Shown: piece by piece, positions 26,701 to 32,593 of the stretch
Numbering within the stretch: the first letter of the stretch is position 1
How the letters are laid out: every line of letters starts with the position of its first letter
Assembly (NCBI GenBank): GCA_903869675.1
Contig: CAIQAB010000024.1
Span: 1 to 59,549, forward strand
Source of the DNA: an uncultured Verrucomicrobiota bacterium
GTDB lineage: Bacteria; Verrucomicrobiota; Verrucomicrobiia; Opitutales; Opitutaceae
Reading direction: 5' to 3'
Length of the DNA stretch: 59,549 nucleotides
Notes under the pieces: model-generated
Databases searched by the model: none
Told to the model about the DNA's origin: nothing
The model's input: only the letters and a program-made list of their open reading frames with translations
Made by a program: the position numbers and the translations under genes

Positions 26701-28983
26701 TTCCGGGGCGAATCGCGAATCGGTGAAATATCCACCGGGCACACGCGAATCCGCGTATTGCCCTTGTAAATTAATGGTCAGGGCTCCCGACTTGGCAGGG
26801 GTTACCCGCTGGCGAACCCCGCTCACAGACTGCCCGGTCAAAGTGGCATCCAAGGCCATCGAGGGGGCGCCGATGATCAGTGATCCCGCATCGCCACCCT
26901 GAGTATAGCCCGCCACCATTTCCTGGGTGAACAATAGATTGGCACTTTGCAGGGTCTTGGCCGCGTCGCCGCCCCACTTAGAAGTATTGGTTTCACGAGT
27001 AAATAACCCGTCGTATATCCCGTCATAGACGAGATCGGGCGTGGCCTTGGCTATATCAATGATATTACCCTGATAGAGGACCTTGGTTGTGTTAACCAAG
27101 GCAGACTGATAATCCACAAAGCCGCCTGAAACATCAATCGAGGCATTTGGATTCAACACCACTGAACCGCCTGCGTTGATTTTAACTGTGCCGCCCGCGG
27201 TCGTGAGTTGCCCGACGTCGCGTTGCACAAGATTTATATAGCCAGTCACATCGGCAAGCGGAGTGCCGACCCAAGTCTTCCCATTATAGGTGCCGGTTTG
27301 CAGGATATCCACGCGTATGGTCTCGCCGCGCAATGCTCCATCACGCTGCAAGGGAGAATTGGCCAGCTCATCGCCACGCAACGAAGCCTCGACAATATTG
27401 TCCGCAACTGAGGCGATAACCCCAGTGGTGCCGGCCACATTTACATTCGCCCCACGATCAAAATAAACCTGACCCTCCGGGTAAACGAACTGGGCATTCG
27501 CCTGATCGGTTCCTAATTGCAGCAAGTTCCAGCGACCCGCGCTCAGGGAAACCTCGGCCGAGGGAGCGCAGATAGATGCGTCCTCTCCCATATGCACCAC
27601 AAGTCCTCGGGCATTAATTTGAGAGCCCAAGGTCAGTCTGGTTCCAACCACTTTCTCCTTACTCCCCCACTCGGGTAAAACCTCCGTGACGCTGTTGGCG
27701 CCAAACGAGACCAAACCAGTCGTTGTGGCAAAAAAATCCGGTAAACTAGCATAGTTGCCCACGCCAATAGCATCGTATTGCGCGAGCAGGTCTATCCGGC
27801 CATTTCGTGATACCGAGGTAGTGGCACCTATCAGACCATTTTGCTCCAAAGTTCTGCCAACCGCCGTGACCGCCCCTCGCGGGGAGTCGATGATGCCCGC
27901 ATTGGTTGCTGTGCCGGCATAATCCCCAACCTTACCAACGCTAACGTTCAGGCCCCGAAGCGAAGCATCCGGGCTACCTTCCATACCGACTTGGAGACCA
28001 GCCGCGAGAATCGCTTGCCCATCCGGGGTCGAAATCGTGCCAGCATTGGTCACATTGGCTCCGATCAGGGCGACGCGCCCGCCGGATTTATCCGCATTAG
28101 TAGGGGAATTAAGGATGGCGCCGGCTTCAACCAAAACATCGCCGTAATGGCCATCCACTCGAGCGGAAGCAGGCGGGATGAACGCAGCGGACTCGGCGCC
28201 GGCAGGAATAGCCAACGCGGAAAACAAAAACTGGGTGTCGGGATTATTCAGCAGGCCACGGGACACCAAACCATCGTTAATCGGTAAAGAGGAGGCGACC
28301 AAGGTCCGCGTGTTCACCTGCGAACCACCACCGAAAATAATGCCATTAGGATTAATGACATAGACTTGTCCCGGGGCCTCGATCGAACCAAGAATTCGTG
28401 TGGGATCACCCGAAGGATCAACGATTTTATTGAATACGATCCAGTCTGACTTGGCTTGTTCGAATTTAAGGGCCGTTTCGCGGCCAATATTAAAGGTGTT
28501 CCAAGTCAACAGGGCCTGCGCACTGGTCTGGTTTATGTTAACCTTGCTCTGTCCGTTGGCTTCTTTTTGAACCGGCAAATCCGCCCCGCTCCACAGAGTG
28601 GAGCCGACCGTGGCTCCGGTGGCTACCTCAAGGCCGCCGGGAGCTAGGCCATTGGGAACCGAGGAGGCACCTGCCAATGCGGCAGCACGCGCTGCGGACT
28701 GCATCGCGACTAAAGACTGGCGACGAGCGGTATTCTGATCGATTTGCGCCTTCGCCTGAGCGGTCAAAGCCCCCGCCTGGGAGCCTGAAGTGGTGGCAAG
28801 ATTCACCGTTCCTGCAGACGACGCACCAGAGCCCTGAATGGCCAGCGCACGCTGCACCGCGGCCCTAGCATCCGCCGCCGAACCGCCGGCATACGCTGCC
28901 ACCGGAGCGTAAAAAACCGAAGCGGCCGTGAACGAAACCACGGCAAACCGAGCATTGGAAGACGAGGACTTCGACGAACTCAT
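17764..28983 (-). CDS. Giant TpsA exoprotein, filamentous-haemagglutinin-like
   Basis: A 3739-residue exoprotein of a two-partner secretion system. An N-terminal signal region (residues 1-33) is followed by about 110 residues of Ala/Gln-rich sequence. Then the TPS secretion domain begins, with KVNINQTSAQALLTWNTFNI (147-166) and the NPNGIIFGGG motif (211-220), the family hallmark recognised by the TpsB POTRA domains. The main body consists of Gly/Ser/Val/Asn-rich beta-helix repeats. Near the C-terminus, SGDLQIGGSGTLLVQAGRNV and following lines resemble the DUF3739 module of large haemagglutinin-family proteins (assignment from memory). No toxin domain is evident at the end, so adhesion or matrix building is more likely than contact inhibition. 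Its tpsB partner is 5.5 kb upstream in the same gene run. The gene is lower in GC than the flanking housekeeping genes. Confidence 0.9.
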   Translation of the reverse strand: MSSSKSSSSNARFAVVSFTAASVFYAPVAAYAGGSAADARAAVQRALAIQGSGASSAGTVNLATTSGSQAGALTAQAKAQIDQNTARRQSLVAMQSAARAAALAGASSVPNGLAPGGLEVATGATVGSTLWSGADLPVQKEANGQSKVNINQTSAQALLTWNTFNIGRETALKFEQAKSDWIVFNKIVDPSGDPTRILGSIEAPGQVYVINPNGIIFGGGSQVNTRTLVASSLPINDGLVSRGLLNNPDTQFLFSALAIPAGAESAAFIPPASARVDGHYGDVLVEAGAILNSPTNADKSGGRVALIGANVTNAGTISTPDGQAILAAGLQVGMEGSPDASLRGLNVSVGKVGDYAGTATNAGIIDSPRGAVTAVGRTLEQNGLIGATTSVSRNGRIDLLAQYDAIGVGNYASLPDFFATTTGLVSFGANSVTEVLPEWGSKEKVVGTRLTLGSQINARGLVVHMGEDASICAPSAEVSLSAGRWNLLQLGTDQANAQFVYPEGQVYFDRGANVNVAGTTGVIASVADNIVEASLRGDELANSPLQRDGALRGETIRVDILQTGTYNGKTWVGTPLADVTGYINLVQRDVGQLTTAGGTVKINAGGSVVLNPNASIDVSGGFVDYQSALVNTTKVLYQGNIIDIAKATPDLVYDGIYDGLFTRETNTSKWGGDAAKTLQSANLLFTQEMVAGYTQGGDAGSLIIGAPSMALDATLTGQSVSGVRQRVTPAKSGALTINLQGQYADSRVPGGYFTDSRFAPELHIAHQEALPAADTFQLGADGVPAPLKAERVVSLVLSPDLITRSGFSRLTVDNREGDILVDSSGVLALPASGELSLSGKNINVGANITAPGGKITLAATAVSQGSINEASITGSAPASSPNRGSVSVAGGVHLSAAGVLENEVVGTAEDAMVVGGGSVSITGYNVSLNPGAVMDVSGGVYAASGNKYSYGNAGSIAIFSGQDANIKSVVGGNLVLEETSLLGYSGIKGGKLTLLAPAIQVGGSAASATTTILGTDFFNTGGFTAYDIRGLGGVVDAALEIYAPGVVVKAGTVIAPVSESYFASIDDLAPEKIVFTTALLEASLRPATSVSFTAPGVRDPYNSGNSLVVRGGVVVEPNALIQTDPGAKITLAGDTVEVQGALIAKGGAISVKGASNSNNVFPFTNNNQAVGTLILGSGAFLDASGTTMIQRDTSDRDLRLGRVLSGGSVSLSGNIQAAVGSVIDVSGTTAILDLDPVYSGGINRNGLDLVATEVDSSAGTVTLAGAQQLVTAATLRGNAGGASAEGGKLVVSSGIYVPIVGSALTQRDVNLVVTQSTAATPDMSRGNFSADSFNNSGFDSITLAGTVRFSGPVSLNASRQIAVGGNGVIFGDDSISLVAPRVSIGTPLQKPRLADLDDTRAFYDLNSMPYSLPPVHGEASLTVNANRLIEVGNLTLQGFGELQLNSEAGDLRGSGTVDIAGDISLKAAQIYPPTATVFNINAYDFETQGIFHAGSIKVEKGALAGTLPYSAGGTLNLHASAIRQNGTLRAPFGAVNLGWNGVGLAPIDQVTGLPVPVSLSVSLGANSVTSVSAVDPATGKGLILPYGAFVNGNSWVDPQGRDITDFGPPAKQVVLSAVSVNSEAGSIVDVNGGGEIVSSRFKTGTGGKADVLADLTSFTILPDYKSDFAPFAAFNDSDKGRQLLGNETGYINSNLKPGDRIYLDSGAGLAAGFYTLLPARYAVLPGAFLVTPKSSAPLASAAIQPDQSVYVSGYRFNDADGAPESAPLRSLFEIAASSVIQKRATYDTPSASVFFRDNAAQRGVTIPRLAADAGQLIFTATEYMALDGNILAQAASSGLGGRVDIDSPVDIRIAGYGAIPVEGELLLDAGKLSAFSGASLLIGGVRKTTSEGTQVIVGANSLTVDNAGAALGGAELILVAKETLSIDSGAKIEQHGTIGGASDSLVIGDSLSGSGDGVLLRVSSDSSATVKRSSVKSESSALLSIAADTSIQGGAGLIFDSTGSTLIDSAAIFGAESITLNSGRISLQLADSGELQPNPGLVLSSATMRGLQESSTQLSLLSYSSIDLYGTGQVGSASFDQLTIGAPAIRGFNNDGGSVAFLADKIALNGGVGGNAVSGGASAGSISFNANNIKLGAGHLAINQYDQVSLRAADKLIFNGAGGLETEGNIDIATPFITSETASTQEITSGGYLNITTPEQAGASSIASGGLGARLSLTANSINVDSTITLASGYLSLNSTVGDLRVGENSFARLDVGGTSRSIQGAVITTNGGQLILNAMGGDVVLGDRGALNVSAVSGGGDAGAIKVSAPSGIFEVKGAVLGASGAKGQSGGFTADIGSFTGSSLGSMDGVLNAGGFELFRSYRIRSGNVKFEGQVSASSYEVSVDDGALDIAGVIDASGQTGGVIKLSAHGNLTILSQARLDVSADEFNSAGKGGSIRLEAGASRDGLVDSSAFLTLQSGSTLDLSVNASRSDLDVGLGHSAGVLYLRAPRDAAGTDLAIKPIQAAIVGASSVVAEGFKVHDLTPVTGTGVTITTAERNNALADATIFGDASPTVLSRIAGGVDANIFHIQPSLEFINRAGDIALDGIWDLSTARYGTASDYVNREPGVLTIRAAGNIVLPYVAAGSASLSDGFGDGISSAETTQKLWNAPLLAAGSRSWSFNLVAGADLAASRTSVVLPMDAASPGAGSILFGDGATEYATTIGARHDLFAVPQYFQVIRTGTGDISIAARTDIEFRNNLGTIYTSGTQSAAMANFDVPNTGYNVAPTELGARQYASEAYAAQYSQLGGDVSLSAQRDIFRTFVGEIDSSKQMPTNWLYRRGNLDEATGEFSAYTNTSANGPRTQRNSTSWWVDFNNFFEGVGTLGGGDIILSAGNDIANIDAVAPTNARMPYGIPDSGKLLELGGGGVSVRAGGNIDGGVYYVERGAAELIAGSAITTNYTRSTLRVSDYISAADTPAASWLPTTLFLGKGSFSLVAGGDLSVGSVVNPFLLPAGINNSYFLKSYFSTYSADSAFSAASLTGDVTVRSRNLGASTGSVFDWYNNVLRRDAVTPNATASGRNQPWLRLYEKDVAGFAVASTLMPGSAVVSAAEGDINLVGEFNFIPSAAGELKLIAAGSLNGLNVVATNASSGLRQWASAVLNFSDADPSRLPHSASPVSLSARGIANTNVVNLVSRNSPDLAAFDSLFAESGSYTGDIYGRLQTKQNLHAARSVHTGAVEPVQLFAGSGDISGLTLYSAQFAEVFAGRDISDVGLYFQNLNESDMSIVSAGRDILLYNSGSVGRILAQTEGNALLGTSLRYPGPGTGNPNSGDLQIGGSGTLLVQAGRNVDFGATLPPDDGASGGLKSPGDGTAVGLSSIGNVRNLSLPEAGADVVIGVGLGDGSAINRQAFEAQFLNPVSAGANAARYLPVLAEQLGVSATNHDAIWAAYSALSQTDRDPLTLTAFNRVLRDAGRDHGNADSPGFGNYQAGYDAIAALFPESSWDGDLRISSRELRTSAGGDVVVYAPGGGVNLGSEISKSQTPPGIITERGGAISIFTHDDVDIGTQRIFTLRGGDVLIWSTVGDIAAGSSSTTIQSASPTRVLVDPQTGDVKTDLAGLATGGGIGVLAAVEGVKAGDVDLIAPVGTIDAGDAGIRSAGNINISALTVLNAANISSGGVTSGAPTVVAPNIAGLSVASTASAAASATASSANQTAGNQSAPVALPSFITLEVMGYGGGESKKEDQDRDPAGGA

Positions 28984-29049
28984 GACAGCAAACTAGACAA
29001 AGGTCAGGGCGGACAGGGTTTGGGCGGACTTCAATCAAGGTCCGATGGA

Positions 29050-29691
29050 CTAGGGCGCCTCAGGCGCCGGGGTCTTGAGATGCTGTTCCTTCAATTTATC
29101 AGCGTAATCTTGAACCTGAATGTCCAACTTGGCGCGCGTTACCGCGATAAAGGGTTCACGGGCACCGATCGCATCGCCGAGGCTGTATTTAGAGTAGCGC
29201 TCCAGAATTTCGTTTCCTAGAGTATACAACGCCATGTTACGAACGAACCCGAGCTCAACTTGGGTTTCCAATTGAACCACGCGAGAAGCGCGCTCATTGC
29301 GTTCGATCTCTGTCTTTTTTGCATAATCCACTACTTTTGCGAGAGAAGCGCGGGTCTTGACCAACTCCTCGTTGGTGGAGACGAGCTCCGTTGCTTGGGC
29401 AGCGTTTGTAGCTTTTAATGCGGCGATCGCTTTATCGCTCTCGATACGATCCGCTACAATCTGCTTTTTCAGTCCAGCTATCTCGGTCTCCAATTCCTTC
29501 TTTTCGGCCGCGAGCGCGTCGCGGGCGGACTGGGCCCCGGCTAAGTCATTTTGCGCCGTGCGTAGTTGTAGCATGCTAGCCTTCAAGCTGTCACGCAGAC
29601 GAGACTCAGCCGAAGCCGCATCCGGGGCGCCAAAAAGGCCACTGGCGGCCACAAAAGCGGCCAGGAACGAAAGGGTGAAAAAGCGTTTCAT
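29050..29691 (-). CDS. Exported coiled-coil protein of the TPS locus
   Basis: A protein of 213 residues. The start at 29691 (MKRFFTLSFLAAFVAASGLFG) gives a clear signal peptide. A coiled-coil of about 100 residues follows (about 30-130), with heptads such as DALAAEKKELETEIAGLKKQ. A C-terminal domain contains GNEILERYSKYSLGDAIGAREPFIAVTRAKL. I do not recognise a named family. It starts 2 nt after the porin stop codon and precedes the tpsA gene by 66 bp, so it probably belongs to the tpsB-exbB-exbD-tonB-porin-tpsA transcription unit. A periplasmic chaperone or tether role is possible but unproven. Confidence 0.7.
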   Translation of the reverse strand: MKRFFTLSFLAAFVAASGLFGAPDAASAESRLRDSLKASMLQLRTAQNDLAGAQSARDALAAEKKELETEIAGLKKQIVADRIESDKAIAALKATNAAQATELVSTNEELVKTRASLAKVVDYAKKTEIERNERASRVVQLETQVELGFVRNMALYTLGNEILERYSKYSLGDAIGAREPFIAVTRAKLDIQVQDYADKLKEQHLKTPAPEAP

Positions 29692-29693
29692 GG

Positions 29694-31472
29694 TTAGAAT
29701 CGTCCGTTGATGTCGAATTGGAAAGTGTCGTTCTGGTAAGTGGGTCCGCTCACCTCGTCTGAACTCATAAATTTCACCCCAAACCAAACCCGGTTTGATA
29801 CAGAAACATTACCACCGAGGGTGAAACCCTTGGCGTTGGTGCCGCCGCCGCCGAAATCAGAATCAGCAAAGCCATCCACCACGGCGTCGGTCTCCACATA
29901 ACGATAGCCGAGGCTGGCATTCCAATCCCAACGCTTTTGTAGGACCGGATGACCCACCTGAATGGAGGTATAATAACCGAGATCGCCACCCGTAAAGCCG
30001 CCGGACGCATTTAAATTATTATACGTGTATGCGCTCCCCACCACCTCGCCGCCATCAAGCGCCAGGTTTTGAACAACCTCAAAGAGCAGGGATATCTGGG
30101 TGGGCTCAAAATGATTATAGTCGATCCGTCCCGTCAAGGCCACCTCGTGGTAGGGTGAGGCCAGGCCCAGATAATCGTATTGCTTGGTTGTGCCAATCGG
30201 AGCATTCAGGTTTCGAATCGTGCGGTAGGTGTTGCCCTTCTGGGCAAACAGCAGGCGGCTGGCATCGGTGTCGCCCGCGTCCAAGGCCGAGCCGTTGGTG
30301 GGACTGGAGGTTTCGCCCTCCACATTTTCAAAGTGATAATAGGCTAAACCGAGTTTGGCTTCAAAATCCTTGCTGATCCGCCAGTCGGTTCCGACCTGAA
30401 CCGCATACAGCCACTTGTCATAGCTAGCGGCCTTGGATGCTTGATTGGTCGAAAAGTCAAAAGCCGTATTATATACTGGGAAAAGGCCAATGGTAGCGAA
30501 CGGTTTAACGCCTCCAAACTTATGCTGGCCCTGCAACATTAGGCCGTCGAAACCGACGTCGTTGGACCAAATCATAGAAGTGGCAAAGAAAGGATTCGCC
30601 ACTCTGCCAACCGAAGCGGAGACGGGGGTGCCGTCCAGATCGGTCTCATATTTAATATAAGCTCGGTCGATCCAGACACTGTATTTATTAAAACTCCCAT
30701 TGCCGCCGCCGAGCGTCTGATTCTGGGAAACCGGCGAGTTGCCTTCTCCAGTCGCAAAACGGAATCCAGTGGTAAAGCCCTCGTCCAAATTCACCTCGGC
30801 CCCCAAACGCGCCCGCACTCGGATGCGGGTGCGATCACGATCGGTATTGAGGAAGGGTATGGGTTCGTCCTGAACTGCAGCAGAGTTCACTTGCACCCCG
30901 CGACCACTATTGAGCGAGGTTATATTGAGAAAATCGGGGCCGGTTGCATTGCCGTCCGGAAAGGCCACCGACTCATAACGGAGCCGCATGTCACCCAACA
31001 GCTTCCAGCGCTTGGTCCAATCCGGAACCGCGTTGGGGGCGGCCCAGCGCTCTTTTTCGGCCTGCTCCATGACTTCCTGGCGCACCTCCGCCACCATCTG
31101 ACGGCGGAGATAAGGCGGAATATAGGTCACCCGCACAGTGCCGGGCGCACTCGGCGCAGGAGCATTGGAGGCAGTGCCGGCGATTTCGGGAGTCGCGGCG
31201 GCGGGAGCGGCAACTCGGGCCAAAGCGGCGCGGGCCTCTTGTGCCTCGGCCTCAGCCTGGGCAATAAGCTTCGCGGCGGCCTCGGCCGGTAGAATCTTTT
31301 GTTCGACCATCAACCGGATAAGATTAACGGTCGCATTCGGCGTCGGCGCGGTGGGAATGCCCGGGGCGGTGCTGGCCTCGGAGCGACCAACGGTCGCGGC
31401 GGCCAGCGCGCAGCAGGATGCGGCCAGCACGGCGGCAAGGCGGGAACGGGACGTCAAGTTAGAGGAGCGCAT
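29694..31472 (-). CDS. Putative outer-membrane porin
   Basis: A protein of 592 residues. The start at 31472 (MRSSNLTSRSRLAAVLAASC) gives a signal peptide ending near residue 32. A short helical section (about 50-90, ILPAEAAAKLIAQAEAEAQEA) may oligomerise in the periplasm. From about residue 150 a beta-barrel is expected: alternating aromatic strands such as WKLLGDMRLRYESV, RTRIRVRARLGAEV, RAYIKYETDL and GYRYVETDA, ending in the outer-membrane signature phenylalanine (FQFDINGRF). It looks like the family annotated as 'putative porin'. It lies between tonB (17 nt) and the coiled-coil gene (2 nt). This suggests the local TonB motor, the porin and the TPS exoprotein act at the same outer-membrane site. 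Confidence 0.82.
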   Translation of the reverse strand: MRSSNLTSRSRLAAVLAASCCALAAATVGRSEASTAPGIPTAPTPNATVNLIRLMVEQKILPAEAAAKLIAQAEAEAQEARAALARVAAPAAATPEIAGTASNAPAPSAPGTVRVTYIPPYLRRQMVAEVRQEVMEQAEKERWAAPNAVPDWTKRWKLLGDMRLRYESVAFPDGNATGPDFLNITSLNSGRGVQVNSAAVQDEPIPFLNTDRDRTRIRVRARLGAEVNLDEGFTTGFRFATGEGNSPVSQNQTLGGGNGSFNKYSVWIDRAYIKYETDLDGTPVSASVGRVANPFFATSMIWSNDVGFDGLMLQGQHKFGGVKPFATIGLFPVYNTAFDFSTNQASKAASYDKWLYAVQVGTDWRISKDFEAKLGLAYYHFENVEGETSSPTNGSALDAGDTDASRLLFAQKGNTYRTIRNLNAPIGTTKQYDYLGLASPYHEVALTGRIDYNHFEPTQISLLFEVVQNLALDGGEVVGSAYTYNNLNASGGFTGGDLGYYTSIQVGHPVLQKRWDWNASLGYRYVETDAVVDGFADSDFGGGGTNAKGFTLGGNVSVSNRVWFGVKFMSSDEVSGPTYQNDTFQFDINGRF

Positions 31473-31489
31473 AGGGCAAAAGTCGGAAA

Positions 31490-32188
31490 TCAAGAAGAGG
31501 GACGAAGGGTGGTGCGAAACCAAATGGGTTGAGGCATATCAGTGGGAGGTGGCTGGGTTTGCAGACCGATCAGCACGTCGCCCTGGATCGCCTTGTTCAC
31601 GGAGGCATCTACATTCGACTTGCGAACGGCAACGCGTGTGATGCGTCCGCCGGCATCCAACCAGATGCCCAACTCCAACTGGCCATCCGCATACCGGGTG
31701 CGTTCATCAGCGCGCAGGGCGTCGATGATACGGTTTTTGATGGAGCCGGAATAACCAGCCCAACGCGTGCCGCCGCCTGAACCGGACAACCGACCCCCGC
31801 CGCTACCCCCGCCACCCGGGCCAGTGCCAAGTCCAAAGGAATCGGCCCCGCCATTGCCTTTAATGCCAGTCCCGAGAGGCGCATCGTTAGACGGAGCAGC
31901 CGGTGTAGGATCGGGCTCGGCCGCAGTCTCCGCCACCATTTGTTGAGTATTTTCAGAGGGAGGCGGCGGCTCGGGTGGTTTGAGCTTCGGCGGCGGGGGC
32001 GGGGGGGGCGGCGGAGGGGGCAAGGTAATATTTACCGTCTGGGGCGCGGACGAACGCCGTTTCGAACCTCCGCCTTTGCCCGACATGAAGTAGACGAGTG
32101 CCCCGACCAGAACGCACACGGCCAAGACCTGCAGCAGCCGCGCGGTCGGGAAACCAGAAGCCTTCAGACTTTCAGGGGAATTCGCCAT
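31490..32188 (-). CDS. TonB-like energy transducer of the TPS locus
   Basis: A protein of 232 residues. It has a cytoplasmic start, a membrane helix (18-35, LLQVLAVCVLVGALVYFM), an 11-proline run (57-67) with a second PPEPPPP, a Gly-rich spacer (about 105-145) and a C-terminal domain. That domain's pattern GQLELGIWLDAGGRITRVAVRKSN follows the TonB/TolA-type C-terminal fold. The YP motif typical of TonB is missing, so the fold call is less certain than for the tonB at 12600. It is spaced 6 nt after exbD and 17 nt before the porin gene. It likely links the ExbB/ExbD motor to the porin or TpsB in the outer membrane. Confidence 0.78.
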   Translation of the reverse strand: MANSPESLKASGFPTARLLQVLAVCVLVGALVYFMSGKGGGSKRRSSAPQTVNITLPPPPPPPPPPPKLKPPEPPPPSENTQQMVAETAAEPDPTPAAPSNDAPLGTGIKGNGGADSFGLGTGPGGGGSGGGRLSGSGGGTRWAGYSGSIKNRIIDALRADERTRYADGQLELGIWLDAGGRITRVAVRKSNVDASVNKAIQGDVLIGLQTQPPPTDMPQPIWFRTTLRPSS

Positions 32189-32194
32189 CGCGCT

Positions 32195-32593
32195 TTACTT
32201 GGGCGGCTGGGTGGCCAGGCCGATCTGGGTGACGCCGACGCGACCGAGCACATCGAGCACATCCATAACGCCTTGATATTGGGTGCCGCGATCCCCCCGA
32301 ACCACGACCGGGAAGTTGGGATTCTTAGCCTTATGCTCGTTCAGCCTCTGTTCGAGTTGCTCGATGGTGACTGGGACGGTATCCAGAAAGATCTTACCCT
32401 CGTTGTTGACCGTGATGGCTTTGCTCTTCGGTCCGCCCAAGGCAGGAGCGGCACCGCCGCGCGGCAGATCCACCTTTACGCCCTGCACGCCCGCCGTGGT
32501 CATGATGATGAAAATCAGCAGGAGGACCAGATAGAGGTCCACCATCGGCGTGACGTTGATATCGTCGTAAGATTTACTGTCATCCGCCTTCAT
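32195..32593 (-). CDS. exbD: ExbD/TolR protein of the TPS locus
   Basis: A protein of 132 residues. The membrane helix contains the conserved aspartate in DINVTPMVDLYLVLLLIFII, the canonical ExbD start. The periplasmic domain carries FPVVVRGDRGTQYQGVMDVLDVLGRVGVTQIGLAT, closely matching ExbD/TolR. Its start overlaps the stop of the upstream fused exbB gene by 4 nt (ATGA type). It provides the proton-translocating aspartate of the motor formed with the DUF2341-LamG-ExbB protein. Confidence 0.92.
   Translation of the reverse strand: MKADDSKSYDDINVTPMVDLYLVLLLIFIIMTTAGVQGVKVDLPRGGAAPALGGPKSKAITVNNEGKIFLDTVPVTIEQLEQRLNEHKAKNPNFPVVVRGDRGTQYQGVMDVLDVLGRVGVTQIGLATQPPK

Noticed and set aside
28000-28983. 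Contact-dependent inhibition (CdiA-type) reading of the giant TpsA
   Set aside because: The C-terminus ends in a short acidic/basic tail without a VENN-like motif or toxin domain, and no small immunity gene follows.
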